Source: Spirosoma terrae
Lineage (GTDB): Bacteria > Bacteroidota > Bacteroidia > Cytophagales > Spirosomataceae
Direction of reading: 5' to 3'
NCBI RefSeq assembly: GCF_010435915.1
Contig: NZ_JAAFZH010000016.1
Location: forward strand, 62,001-126,000
Length of the DNA stretch: 64,000 nt
Shown here one piece after another: positions 28,156 to 37,106 of the stretch (positions within the stretch are counted from its first letter, which is position 1; the number at the start of each line of letters is the position of its first letter). The notes beneath the pieces are model-generated. The model did not search any database, was not told where the DNA came from, and was given only the letters and a program-made list of their open reading frames with translations. The translations under genes and the position numbers were made by a program.

Positions 28156-29901
28156 TTAAATATTCTTCTTTTTCACTTGGTCAATAATGTATTCAGAGGT
28201 ACGCATAGACGACGCTAAAATCGTCCACGTTACGTTCTTATCGCCTTGCGATGGGAACGGAGCGGCATCAACAACGAACAGGTTTTTGACATCGTGAGCC
28301 TGCTGGAATTTATTCAGAGCCGATGTTTTGGGATCATTACCCATACGGGCGGTTCCCACTTCGTGAATAATTTTACCAGGTGCTTCAAGGCCATAACTGT
28401 TCTCTGGACCGGGCTTATTACCCAGGGCAATTCCACCCATCGAATGAATAATTTCCTCAAAGGTGTCCTGCATGTGCTTGGCCTGCTTCACTTCATAATC
28501 AGACCATTTGTAGTTAAAGCGTAGCACAGGAATACCGTATTTATCCACTACGTTCGGGTCAATTTCGCAGTAGTTGCTTTCAAGCGGTACGGGTTCACCC
28601 CGACCAGCCATACCAACGTAAGCGCCGTAGAAACGACGGAAATCGTCTTTCAGCCCGGCACCATAACCACCCGCAGGTTTCATTTTGCCATCACGTCCCG
28701 GAATCATACCGTTCAGGGCTTCTACGCCCCAACCGAATCCATACGCGGGCATCCCCATGCCACCCCAGTACTCGATGTGATAGCCACGAGGGAAGTCAAG
28801 TTTTTTGTTGTCCAGCCACCAGGGGGTAAAGACGTGCATACCACCAACGCCATCTTCATTGTAGCGCTTACGGTCCATCAGGGCCGGAATAAACGCCGAA
28901 CGGCTGGCTCCGGTTGAGTCATTAATATACTTACCAACAACACCGCTGCTATTGGCCAGACCGGTCGAAAAACGACTTGATTTCGAATTCAGGAGCAATC
29001 GTGCAGTTTCACCGGCGCTGGCAGCCAATACTACTGACTTAGCCATCACTGTTTTCTCCTGCAACGACAACGTATCAACGTAGCTAACGCCCGTCGCTAA
29101 ACCGGTAGCCGGATCGGTCAGTACTTCACGTACCATAGCGCCATTGATCAGCGTTACGTTGCCGGTTTTCATGGCTGGTTTTACCAACACCGACGACGAC
29201 GAGAAATCGGCGTAAGCCTGACAGGCACGGCCGCACTGGCTACAATAGAAACAGGAACCCCGCTCATCATTGATCGGCTTGGTCAGGATCGACAAACGCG
29301 ACGGAATAACCGGAATACCGATGCTACGTGCTCCTTTTCGAATCATTAATTCGTGCAGACGAGGCTTGGGCGGTGGCAGGAAAATTCCATCTGGTTCGGA
29401 TGGCATATTTTCTACGGAACCAAAAACCCCAATCAGCTTGTCAACCCGATCGTAAAAAGGTTTAAGATCATCATAACCAATTGGCCAGTCTTCGCCAACA
29501 CCCGTCATGCTTTTCCGGCGAAAATCGTCGGGAGCAAAGCGGAGCGAAATCCGTCCCCAGTGGTTGGTACGGCCGCCCAGCATCCGAGAACGGAACCAGT
29601 GGAATTCGGTACCTTTTGCCGTTGTATAGGGCTCCCCATCGATTTGCCAGCCACCCCAGGCTGCATCGAAATCACCGAAGGCGCGGGTAGTGCCAGCTCC
29701 ACGTCGGGGCGACTCCCAGGGCCATTTCAGTTGGGTAATATACTTAGGATCAGCCGGGTCAAAGTAGCCGCCAGCTTCGAGCAATACGACTTTAGCACCA
29801 GCCTTGGCGAGGATATAAGCGGCCATGCCGCCCCCTGCGCCGGAGCCTACAATTGCTACGTCATACTGTGCCGGAGCTTTTTTAATCTGAAAGGAGTCCA
29901 T
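28156..29901 (-). CDS. GMC-family FAD oxidoreductase (copy 2)
   Basis: 581-residue flavoprotein, close paralogue of the gene at 3764. FAD motif GSGAGGG at residues 19-25; cysteine cluster CFYCSQCGRAC in the middle; C-terminal HEVGTARMG and DKNVTWTI motifs. No signal peptide of its own, consistent with export together with the Tat-bearing small subunit encoded 79 nt downstream. Likely a periplasmic sugar or polyol dehydrogenase passing electrons to a cytochrome that is not in this window. Substrate unknown. Confidence 0.87.
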   Translation of the reverse strand: MDSFQIKKAPAQYDVAIVGSGAGGGMAAYILAKAGAKVVLLEAGGYFDPADPKYITQLKWPWESPRRGAGTTRAFGDFDAAWGGWQIDGEPYTTAKGTEFHWFRSRMLGGRTNHWGRISLRFAPDDFRRKSMTGVGEDWPIGYDDLKPFYDRVDKLIGVFGSVENMPSEPDGIFLPPPKPRLHELMIRKGARSIGIPVIPSRLSILTKPINDERGSCFYCSQCGRACQAYADFSSSSVLVKPAMKTGNVTLINGAMVREVLTDPATGLATGVSYVDTLSLQEKTVMAKSVVLAASAGETARLLLNSKSSRFSTGLANSSGVVGKYINDSTGASRSAFIPALMDRKRYNEDGVGGMHVFTPWWLDNKKLDFPRGYHIEYWGGMGMPAYGFGWGVEALNGMIPGRDGKMKPAGGYGAGLKDDFRRFYGAYVGMAGRGEPVPLESNYCEIDPNVVDKYGIPVLRFNYKWSDYEVKQAKHMQDTFEEIIHSMGGIALGNKPGPENSYGLEAPGKIIHEVGTARMGNDPKTSALNKFQQAHDVKNLFVVDAAPFPSQGDKNVTWTILASSMRTSEYIIDQVKKKNI

Positions 29902-29987
29902 GGAAAAAGTTGATGTTAATTAAGTACGCTAAAATTACTGCTTAAATATACTACGTAAAGAACGAAAACGTCCGCTGTTACCTATCC

Positions 29988-31958
29988 TTAGTCAAATAGA
30001 TACCAATCGACGCCAAACGCAAAACCCCTCCGCATAGCCAGGAAATTGGGAGCAACGAAATAACCGGGCTGAAACACACCCTGATTGGCATGGGTTAGCT
30101 TTACGAACAACCGGGTTCGGTTCACTCTCAAGTTTGCAAATACATCAGCCAAGACATAACCTTCTACTCGCTGCTGATTCTGGAGATGAAACTGCTGAGT
30201 GAGCGGCATATAAGCGTCGGCATAATAAGGTGATTTATAATGCAGATCCACCCCAACCTGAATGTAAAGTACTTTGGCATACAGCAACTCATACTGCAAA
30301 CGAGCATTCATGAAGAACGGTGGCGTTCGGAGTGCATCCTGTCGAGATTGAACGGTGTAATACGCCTGTCCAGAAGCTAGAAACTTTCCTAATTCAAAAT
30401 GATAACCCAACCCGGCCCTTAATACGCTGAACGAGCCCTGATCCTGACGAACCACTGCATTTGTGTCAAAATATACATAGTTACTTAGCAAATAGTAGTC
30501 TAAACCTGGTTGCAGCAGTAGTTTTTTATAGCGCAGGTTTAATTTACCAAAAGCATGGTTATAGCCCCGTAAACTGAAGTTATTACGCCAGAAAAACACA
30601 TGACTTTGGAATCGTTCCTGTAAGAGGGTTGGATTAGCCAAAATCGATGAATAGCCGGCGGTTAAAAATTTACTGTTAAGCTGTCCTTCTAAACGGTACC
30701 CACCCCCAATCTGGTACTCTAATTCAGCCGTCAGTTGCGACAGACTATCAGGAAAATAATAGCCTAACCAACCGCCCAAAAATGTTTCCGTCCGGCGGGT
30801 TTCGTATTCATTAAAATTACTCCCCGACGTATTATAACGAGTATATTGCCCATAAATCCGACTGCGCAGATAAGCCCGGTAGTTAAATGCGGACTCGTTA
30901 CGTTTATAAATCCCTTTGAGTCCAAACTGGTTTTCCAGTAACCGAAAGCGGGCATCCTGGTGTATACTCGACGTATCGCCCAGAAGAGTAGGATAAAAGG
31001 ATAAATTCGTAGCCAGATTCTCGTCGTGATAGGAGTTTTTGTGGCGGTTGTAATCGAGCCGGTGAAAGACCTGAATACCCTGATCAAGAACGTATTGATG
31101 ATATACGTGCCAATCGTTACGTATCTCATTTCCATGCGGTCCCTGCGTATTGGTTGAGGCACTCACCAGTAAGGCATCACCTGTATAGGCATAATCATTT
31201 GGTGTTCCATCCAGATTCGTTCCGGGTATTACGCCCCCCTGCTCATCAATACTATGGTTCATATTAATGAAGTGAGCCAGTAGCGTATACTTATCATTCT
31301 TGGAACGATAATTAGTATGCCCCAGAAAACCCCAGTTCTGAGCCAGCAGCTTGGTAGGATCGTTGGAACCACTCGTACCAAACTGCTTTTGGGAGGTAAA
31401 GCGCTGCGAATTAAAACCAACATTCCAGCGAGGTGTTATATTCTGCGCAAAATCGAAACGTAATATATTCTGGTTTCGGCCTCCCAGCGCCAGATACATA
31501 TCGGTAAACGGCGATTTGGTATTGAAATACTTAACCTGCGCGGGTTGGTAAGCGTAGGGAGAAAAAACAGAATAACCGGTTTGAGCACCTAGTTGCTGCG
31601 GTACGTCCACAAAAACGGGTTTCATGGGCGTACCCAGATTACCTAGGTCCTGATAAAGATTCTGCAAGCGCTGAACGTATAGAAACCGGTGCGTATCATC
31701 CATGGTTGTATCCATGGTATAGAGTTTCTCCCGATTATTGAACACATCATCTTCGAGAATATACCGGGTCGACTTTGGGCCGTAGATAACTTTTGTGGAG
31801 TCATCAATACCGCCAAAACTGGTGCTTCCTCCAGTGGTACTTCCGGGAAATGTTGTTTGGCCAAATCCATTGGGAACCTGAAGTCCATTGGGTATTTGTG
31901 CCTGAGCCGTCAGAGTCAGCCCTATGAACAAGAAAAGAAAAAGTACGCTTCGATTCAT
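29988..31958 (-). CDS. Putative outer-membrane porin (Porin_10 type)
   Basis: 656 residues with a signal peptide ending near AQAQ (about residue 21). After a low-complexity Gly/Thr/Ser segment comes a conserved YGPKSTRYILEDDVFNN block and then a long alternating beta-strand barrel (FNTKSPFTDMYLALGGRNQ and similar strands). The C-terminal FGVDWYLFD is aromatic, as expected for an outer-membrane barrel. This matches the Bacteroidota putative porin family. An exact -7 box ends 5 nt before the ATG. Substrate unknown. Confidence 0.82.
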   Translation of the reverse strand: MNRSVLFLFLFIGLTLTAQAQIPNGLQVPNGFGQTTFPGSTTGGSTSFGGIDDSTKVIYGPKSTRYILEDDVFNNREKLYTMDTTMDDTHRFLYVQRLQNLYQDLGNLGTPMKPVFVDVPQQLGAQTGYSVFSPYAYQPAQVKYFNTKSPFTDMYLALGGRNQNILRFDFAQNITPRWNVGFNSQRFTSQKQFGTSGSNDPTKLLAQNWGFLGHTNYRSKNDKYTLLAHFINMNHSIDEQGGVIPGTNLDGTPNDYAYTGDALLVSASTNTQGPHGNEIRNDWHVYHQYVLDQGIQVFHRLDYNRHKNSYHDENLATNLSFYPTLLGDTSSIHQDARFRLLENQFGLKGIYKRNESAFNYRAYLRSRIYGQYTRYNTSGSNFNEYETRRTETFLGGWLGYYFPDSLSQLTAELEYQIGGGYRLEGQLNSKFLTAGYSSILANPTLLQERFQSHVFFWRNNFSLRGYNHAFGKLNLRYKKLLLQPGLDYYLLSNYVYFDTNAVVRQDQGSFSVLRAGLGYHFELGKFLASGQAYYTVQSRQDALRTPPFFMNARLQYELLYAKVLYIQVGVDLHYKSPYYADAYMPLTQQFHLQNQQRVEGYVLADVFANLRVNRTRLFVKLTHANQGVFQPGYFVAPNFLAMRRGFAFGVDWYLFD

Positions 31959-31963
31959 TAGGT

Positions 31964-31971
31964 CAAAAGTA
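31964..31971 (-). promoter_or_regulatory. -7 box immediately upstream of the porin ATG
   Basis: Minus-strand TACTTTTG fits TAnnTTTG and ends 5 nt before the ATG at 31958, predicting a leaderless transcript. No -33 TTG at standard spacing. Confidence 0.5.
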
Positions 31972-32010
31972 CACCAAAACCACCAGATGCACGGATTAGA
32001 ACGGTATTGA

Positions 32011-33066
32011 TTAAGGATTTTTAAGTAGGATATTATCTACCAATCGGTCGAAATCCTGTTTGTAGCTATCAAGGAATTCAATTTCTACCGGCAGATAATA
32101 TACCGGTAACGTAGCACGCTCCTGATCAGTCAGCAACGCATCCAGTTTCACCCAATCTTTCTCCGTGACTACTAAACACTCACCCGACTTAAGGGAATCA
32201 ATCAACTTGTCAAATTCTGCCCGAGTGTACGTATGATGATCCGAAAATCGGTGATGCTTTATCAGGCGAAAAGCCGTTCTTACGTAGTCTTCCAGTGGGT
32301 CGGCATTAGCAAGCCCAGACGCCAGCACCACAGACGTTACGTTCGATATGGGCTGCTGCGTGGCAAATGACATCGGAGTCCCATATCGTAAGCCAGCAAA
32401 ATAAATAGGAACACCCGGACGTGCATACGTACCGATAGCTTCCTTTATGATCGCCTGTTCAGTTTCCGGCAGATGATCCGGACATTTAGTGACGACAATG
32501 GCATCTGCCCGTTCGGCCCCATGCCGTCGTTCGCGCAAACGCCCGGCTGGAAACGGGTGATCCTTGTAGAAAAGTCGGCTGTAATCGGTCAATAAAATAT
32601 TCAGATGTGGCTGTACGGCCCGATGCTGAAAGGCATCATCCAGTAAAACACAGTTTGTTTGCGGTTGACGTTGCTGAAGCTGCCGAATGGCTTCGGCTCT
32701 ACGTTCGCCCACGCAAACAGTCACCCACGGGTTAAACTTACGGTAAAGTTGGAAGGGCTCATCCCCTATTGTTTCTGCATTATCCTGCTCGGTTGCTAAT
32801 CGAAAACCCTTTGTCTTTCGACCGTACCCACGACTCAACGTGGCTATATCAACAGGCCCCACAGGCCTAGTTGTTATGTACCGTTTGATCAAATATTCGA
32901 TCATGGGTGTTTTTCCGGTTCCGCCCACAGTTAAGTTCCCAACGGCAATGAGGCTGACCTCAGGATAAAACACGGAATATAAATTCCTATCATACAACCA
33001 ATTACGAAAATCGGTTATCGATCCATAAATTCTACTAAATGGCAAGAGTAATAAAAACGGCGACAA
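32011..33066 (-). CDS. lpxK: Tetraacyldisaccharide 4'-kinase
   Basis: 351-residue inner-membrane kinase of lipid A synthesis that phosphorylates the 4' position of the disaccharide precursor. Walker A is GGTGKT (48-53) in the context IAVGNLTVGGTGKTP; later family motifs are LSRGYGRKTKGF, LLDDAFQHR and GRLRERR. The start is uncertain: the codon at 33066 is TTG, no ATG lies upstream before the stop, and the family needs about ten residues before FSRIYG. A -7 box at 33110-33117 fits a TTG start. It is divergent from menC. Confidence 0.9.
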   Translation of the reverse strand: MSPFLLLLPFSRIYGSITDFRNWLYDRNLYSVFYPEVSLIAVGNLTVGGTGKTPMIEYLIKRYITTRPVGPVDIATLSRGYGRKTKGFRLATEQDNAETIGDEPFQLYRKFNPWVTVCVGERRAEAIRQLQQRQPQTNCVLLDDAFQHRAVQPHLNILLTDYSRLFYKDHPFPAGRLRERRHGAERADAIVVTKCPDHLPETEQAIIKEAIGTYARPGVPIYFAGLRYGTPMSFATQQPISNVTSVVLASGLANADPLEDYVRTAFRLIKHHRFSDHHTYTRAEFDKLIDSLKSGECLVVTEKDWVKLDALLTDQERATLPVYYLPVEIEFLDSYKQDFDRLVDNILLKNP

Positions 33067-33109
33067 TGGCTTCGCTAATAATTTCGTAACATTGACTTTA
33101 TTGAGCTAC

Positions 33110-33117
33110 CAAAAGTA
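33110..33117 (-). promoter_or_regulatory. -7 box of lpxK
   Basis: Minus-strand TACTTTTG is an exact TAnnTTTG match, giving a leader of roughly 40 nt to the TTG start. The plus strand right next to it reads TACTTTTA, a one-off match that could serve menC. Confidence 0.45.
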
Positions 33118-33160
33118 GTACTTTTAGGATTGATAACGCCCGCCATACCGTATTGGTACA

Positions 33161-34267
33161 ATGAGTCTTAAAGCCGACTACCTTAAATACACCCTACACT
33201 TTCGCTTTGAAGCGGGTACGTCGCGCGGCATACTTACGGAAAAAACGTCGTATATAATTAGAGTCTACGACGATGACGATACATCGGTAATTGGCTATGG
33301 AGAATGCGGTCCACTGACAGGGTTAAGCTTCGACGACCGATCCGATTTTGAGGATCAGTTGGCCCAAAACTGTAAAGAATTCAGTGATCTGGATTTACAG
33401 CTGTTCAGCTGGAATGTTCCCATTATACTCAATCAGCTAATCAGCCCACAGTTTCCCAGTATTTTGTTCGGCTTCGAAACTGCCATGCTTGATTTTTTGG
33501 GCGGGGGCAAACGGATCGTTAAGGATACAGACTTTACCCTTGGGCAGCGTGCTTTGCCAATTAATGGGCTGATCTGGATGGGAACCCCTGACTTCATGCG
33601 AGAGCAAATTGAGGCCAAGCTTCGCGAAGGATATACTACGTTAAAACTTAAAATAGGATCAATCGATTTCGAGGAAGAATGTGATTTACTGGCCATGATC
33701 CGTAGCCGGTTCTCTCCCGACCAGATTACGCTACGTGTCGATGCCAACGGTGCTTTCCGGCCCGAGGATGCCATGAAAAAACTGGAGCGGTTAGCATCTT
33801 TTGGTATCCATTCTATCGAACAGCCAATTCGGGCTGGTCAGCCAGAAATCATGGCCGACCTTTGCCAGCACTCTCCGCTTCCTATAGCGCTGGACGAAGA
33901 ACTAATTGGCCAGATGGAGTATGTCCATAAATTTCGTCTGCTAAAGAAAATTCAACCTCAGTTTATTATTCTAAAGCCGACGCTATTGGGCGGCTTACGC
34001 CACTGCGACGAATGGATTGAACTGGCGGGACGACTCAATATTGGCTGGTGGATAACCTCAGCACTTGAATCAAATATAGGCCTAAATGCTATTGCCCAGT
34101 ATACGGCTCAATTTAAACATCTGATTCCCCAGGGTCTGGGAACGGGGCAATTGTATCATAACAATTTCGACAGTCCACTTTCTATTGAGAAAGGGCATTT
34201 GCATTATAACCCTGAGCATTTCTGGGACTTCTCGTCGCTGCTGAACGGAAGCGTTCAGTCTAAATAA
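33161..34267 (+). CDS. menC: Enolase-superfamily enzyme, likely o-succinylbenzoate synthase
   Basis: 368 residues of the muconate-lactonizing subgroup. Catalytic K162-x-K164 in LKLKIG, metal ligands D194, E220 and D245, and the opposite lysine K272 in LKPTLLGG are all present. Together with the sequence pattern near the N-terminus (IGYGECGPLTGLS), this fits o-succinylbenzoate synthase of menaquinone synthesis. A dipeptide epimerase is the main alternative; no other men genes are nearby. Upstream is the divergent lpxK, 94 nt away. Confidence 0.75.
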   Translation: MSLKADYLKYTLHFRFEAGTSRGILTEKTSYIIRVYDDDDTSVIGYGECGPLTGLSFDDRSDFEDQLAQNCKEFSDLDLQLFSWNVPIILNQLISPQFPSILFGFETAMLDFLGGGKRIVKDTDFTLGQRALPINGLIWMGTPDFMREQIEAKLREGYTTLKLKIGSIDFEEECDLLAMIRSRFSPDQITLRVDANGAFRPEDAMKKLERLASFGIHSIEQPIRAGQPEIMADLCQHSPLPIALDEELIGQMEYVHKFRLLKKIQPQFIILKPTLLGGLRHCDEWIELAGRLNIGWWITSALESNIGLNAIAQYTAQFKHLIPQGLGTGQLYHNNFDSPLSIEKGHLHYNPEHFWDFSSLLNGSVQSK

Positions 34268-34321
34268 CCGCCCGCTCCCATTACGTTACGTAGTATGTTA
34301 TGCTCTTCCCTGAACGTGTCG

Positions 34322-35236
34322 TCAACGCACCCAGTCGACTCCCTTACGTAGCAGGCTCAACGTTCGTTCTTCCTGACTGCCAGCCTCCGTCCGAAAATCA
34401 TAGATCCAGTTAGCCTGTGGCGGCATACTCATCAATATAGATTCTGTTCGGCCATTGGTTTCAAGCCCAAACTTTGTTCCCCGGTCCCATACCAGATTGA
34501 ATTCTACGTAGCGTCCCCGACGTAACAACTGCCATTGTTTTTCGCGCTCACCAAAAGGCAGAGCACGATTCTGATTCATGAAATGCGTATAAATTGGCGC
34601 AAAAGCATTCCCAACAGCCTGCACAAAGCCAAACAAACTGGCTTTATGAGCCTCATCGGTCGGCTTCAGATAATCGAAGAAAATGCCACCAACTCCTCTG
34701 GTTTCCTGGCGGTGAGGAATAAAAAAGTAGTCATCGGCCCAGTTCTTGAAGGTTGGGTAATAGGTCTGATCGTTCTGATCGCAAATCGTTTTCAAGTACT
34801 GATGAAACCATACTGAATCCTGATCGACAACGTAATGCGGAGTGAGATCAATGCCGCCACCAAACCAGCACTGCCCGGTGCTCATTTCAAAGTACCGAAC
34901 ATTCATGTGAATGATCGGTACCATTGGACTATTGGGATGCAAAACGATGGAGACACCCGTAGCAAAAAACTCTGCCGGTGTTGTCAGATTAAGCGTTCTC
35001 AGCGTGGCTTCCGTAGCTTCGCCATGAACAGCCGAAAAACCAACGCCCCCTTTTTCGATAACAGCTCCGTTGGCCATTGTTCGTGAGCGTCCACCGCCCC
35101 CGCCCGGCCGCTCCCAGCTATCCTCCCGAAACGTTCCATATCCGTCGGCATTTTCCAATGCCAGACAGATACGGTCCTGAAGGTCTGTAAAATAGGCAGT
35201 AACTACGTCTCGGGTAATTAGTTGATCTGATGTCAT
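34322..35236 (-). CDS. hemF: Oxygen-dependent coproporphyrinogen-III oxidase
   Basis: 304 residues matching HemF throughout: WERPGGGGGRSR, GVSIVLHPNSPMVP, MNVRYFE, WFGGGIDLTPHY, GGIFFDYL and GRYVEFNLVWDRGTKFGL. The enzyme oxidatively decarboxylates coproporphyrinogen III in heme synthesis, in the cytoplasm. The gene lies 24 nt after the AlbA_2 regulator gene, but an exact -7 box ends 8 nt before its ATG, so it also has its own promoter with a very short or absent leader. Confidence 0.95.
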   Translation of the reverse strand: MTSDQLITRDVVTAYFTDLQDRICLALENADGYGTFREDSWERPGGGGGRSRTMANGAVIEKGGVGFSAVHGEATEATLRTLNLTTPAEFFATGVSIVLHPNSPMVPIIHMNVRYFEMSTGQCWFGGGIDLTPHYVVDQDSVWFHQYLKTICDQNDQTYYPTFKNWADDYFFIPHRQETRGVGGIFFDYLKPTDEAHKASLFGFVQAVGNAFAPIYTHFMNQNRALPFGEREKQWQLLRRGRYVEFNLVWDRGTKFGLETNGRTESILMSMPPQANWIYDFRTEAGSQEERTLSLLRKGVDWVR

Positions 35237-35244
35237 AGTATCGA

Positions 35245-35252
35245 CAAAGATA
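35245..35252 (-). promoter_or_regulatory. -7 box just upstream of hemF
   Basis: Minus-strand TATCTTTG fits TAnnTTTG and ends 8 nt before the hemF ATG; the predicted 5' leader is only a few bases. Confidence 0.45.
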
Positions 35253-35260
35253 CGACATGA

Positions 35261-35887
35261 TCATTCTGTAAGCTTCAGTGCATAGCGAACAGGCCGTGGT
35301 TTATCGATCATTAACAACAAACCCTGCTCCGTAAGCTGACGTAACAGCTTGCCCGCCCGATAGTCTGACACGTTGATCAACTTAGCGAATCGGTCGGCAG
35401 TGATGTGATCGTTCCGGCGCAGAAACTGAATTAATGTGCGGCCCATCTGCGATTTCACAAAGGGGCTTTGCGCCGTTTCCTGGCCAATAATTAACTTGCT
35501 TGTCGGCACAGATTTGTCGCGGGTACGTACGTATATAGTCCGCTTCCCAGACTCGTCGATGGCGTAATGAGGCTTATCTTCACTCTCGGAAACTTTAACA
35601 ATCAACACCGTTCGACCATCTGGCGACAGAACCTCATAGCTAACTGTCAACGCTGGTTCAATTAGTTGATCGGTGGCTTCTTCAATTTTTCGTATTTCAA
35701 CAAACTCAGAGGACACGCCAACGATTTTACCATTATCTGCCACACCGATCAGTAATTTCCCGCCTGATGTATTAGCGAAAGCGGCCAGAGTCCGGGCAAT
35801 TCGATAAGGCGAGGAGATGGAACGTTTAAACTCAAGATGGGCACTTTCTCCCTGAGCAATTGCATCATTAAGCTCGTTTCTCGTCAT
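35261..35887 (-). CDS. AlbA_2-domain protein with C-terminal winged helix
   Basis: 208 residues. The N-terminal Schlafen AlbA_2 domain (about 10-130) shows ESAHLEFKRSISSP, FANTSGGKLLIGVADNG and IYVRTRDKS. The C-terminal part (about 145-205) resembles a winged helix (DHITADRFAKLINVSDYRAGKLLRQL). Such proteins are often treated as transcription regulators; the AlbA_2 domain may bind nucleic acid. It is upstream of hemF on the same strand. A perfect inverted repeat lies about 100 bp upstream and might be its operator. Confidence 0.75.
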   Translation of the reverse strand: MTRNELNDAIAQGESAHLEFKRSISSPYRIARTLAAFANTSGGKLLIGVADNGKIVGVSSEFVEIRKIEEATDQLIEPALTVSYEVLSPDGRTVLIVKVSESEDKPHYAIDESGKRTIYVRTRDKSVPTSKLIIGQETAQSPFVKSQMGRTLIQFLRRNDHITADRFAKLINVSDYRAGKLLRQLTEQGLLLMIDKPRPVRYALKLTE

Positions 35888-35985
35888 ATACAGAAAACTA
35901 AAAAGTCAGAGATTTGCCGACAAGTACTTGTATTACATAGCCTTGCTATTGAGTTGCCCTGACTTCTTTGTTTCGTTCCTGTTAT

Positions 35986-36017
35986 CATATAGAAAATTTA
36001 AGGTTGTTTTCTATATG
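35986..36017. promoter_or_regulatory. 11-bp inverted repeat upstream of the AlbA_2 gene
   Basis: CATATAGAAAA (35986-35996) and TTTTCTATATG (36007-36017) pair perfectly around a 10-nt spacer in an AT-rich intergenic stretch. The position suggests an operator for the AlbA_2 gene or a weak terminator for the small gene at 36115-36384. Confidence 0.4.
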
Positions 36018-36114
36018 CAATTAACTGTTTTTAGGGAGAAAAACAAGTATTAATTAGTATTTAGCCCAAGTTATTAGCCTGTAATTCGTCTTCAGAAAAC
36101 CATTACGTCAATGG

Positions 36115-36384
36115 TCAGACTTCCAGCTTCTTTTCGGTGGCTACTGTCTTCGCTTTTTCTGCATGACCAATCACGACGAAGCGTTTCATACAGGCATAGC
36201 ATATGTAGGCTCGACTTGGAATAAAAAATAATAATGATTTAAAGAGAAGTGGCCGGGCTATTCGTTCCTGCGAATTTGCCTGTTTGCAGTTGGGGCAGCG
36301 ATTAATAAACGTTATTCGGTAATAGAGTATACAACCAATAAATACAGCAAAGGCTATCGTACCAAAAATTAACAGCGTTTTCAT
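36115..36384 (-). CDS. Small membrane protein with zinc-ribbon-like cysteines
   Basis: 89 residues from the ATG at 36384; the frame extends to 36435 but the downstream ATG begins directly with the membrane helix (about residues 3-22). The rest has CPNCKQ and CYACMKR, two CxxC pairs that would form a zinc ribbon. No family is recognised. It lies in an AT-rich area between two divergent-looking intergenic spacers. Confidence 0.55.
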   Translation of the reverse strand: MKTLLIFGTIAFAVFIGCILYYRITFINRCPNCKQANSQERIARPLLFKSLLFFIPSRAYICYACMKRFVVIGHAEKAKTVATEKKLEV

Positions 36385-36574
36385 AGTAGGGAGTACAATA
36401 AGGAAGGTATTAACTATCCTAAAAGTAAAACCCAACCTCTATTGATTTACGATCTGACCATCAACAAAATAACAAATTTACTAATTGGTAAATCAACAAA
36501 CATATAACACAACTATCTATAGAAATATCAAAATTATTTTGCTATACTCCCCCCTGAAATGACTATTTATATAA

Positions 36575-36612
36575 AAAAAAACCTCCTGATGATTGGCTCA
36601 GGAGGTTTTTTT
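36575..36612. terminator. Strong terminator of the AT-hook-like protein gene
   Basis: A perfect 15-bp stem (36575-36589 with 36598-36612) with an 8-nt loop and long A and T runs follows the stop of the gene at 36636 on the minus strand. Confidence 0.85.
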
Positions 36613-36635
36613 ATAGATAAGCTTACCCTAATGTC

Positions 36636-37106
36636 TTATTCTGCCGTTTTGTTAAGCGGCTTGCGACCGCGAGGCTTACCTGTATAAGGAGCTTTAGGAG
36701 CCTGATCATTTAATTGAAGCTCGTAGCCCGTTACGTCATCGTCGTAATCAAACGGTTTTACCGTAAACGTATACTTTGTTTTTGCAAAATCTACGCCATT
36801 GTTCTGCAGAATTACAGGCAATGAAACGCTATAGCTTTTAGCCGCTTTTTCTAAAACAAACGTTCCTTCTTCATCACCGGATAATACCAGATAAAGGGCT
36901 TTTATTTTCCGTTTTCCTTCCTGTACACCAATTTTGAATTTAGCATTCGCGGGATCAAAGTCTAGCTGTGAAATTGATTTTACCGGAAATACAAGTTTAC
37001 CAGCCTGAGAGATATAGCCTGTAACTGGTGTTGATTTAGCCGCCTTTTTTTCTTTTGGTTTACTATTTTCTAAAGGAGAGAAGAAGCGAATTTGGGTTGT
37101 TTTCAT
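36636..37106 (-). CDS. Hypothetical protein with AT-hook-like C-terminus
   Basis: 156 residues, no signal peptide. A basic N-terminal tail (KPKEKKAAKS) is followed by a compact middle domain (about 28-135; GKLVFPVKSISQLDFDP to VTGYELQLND) and a C-terminal GKPRGRKPLNK that resembles an AT-hook (core RGR flanked by Pro). This suggests a DNA-binding protein. I do not recognise the family. It is encoded in the most AT-rich part of the window and has a strong terminator. Confidence 0.6.
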   Translation of the reverse strand: MKTTQIRFFSPLENSKPKEKKAAKSTPVTGYISQAGKLVFPVKSISQLDFDPANAKFKIGVQEGKRKIKALYLVLSGDEEGTFVLEKAAKSYSVSLPVILQNNGVDFAKTKYTFTVKPFDYDDDVTGYELQLNDQAPKAPYTGKPRGRKPLNKTAE

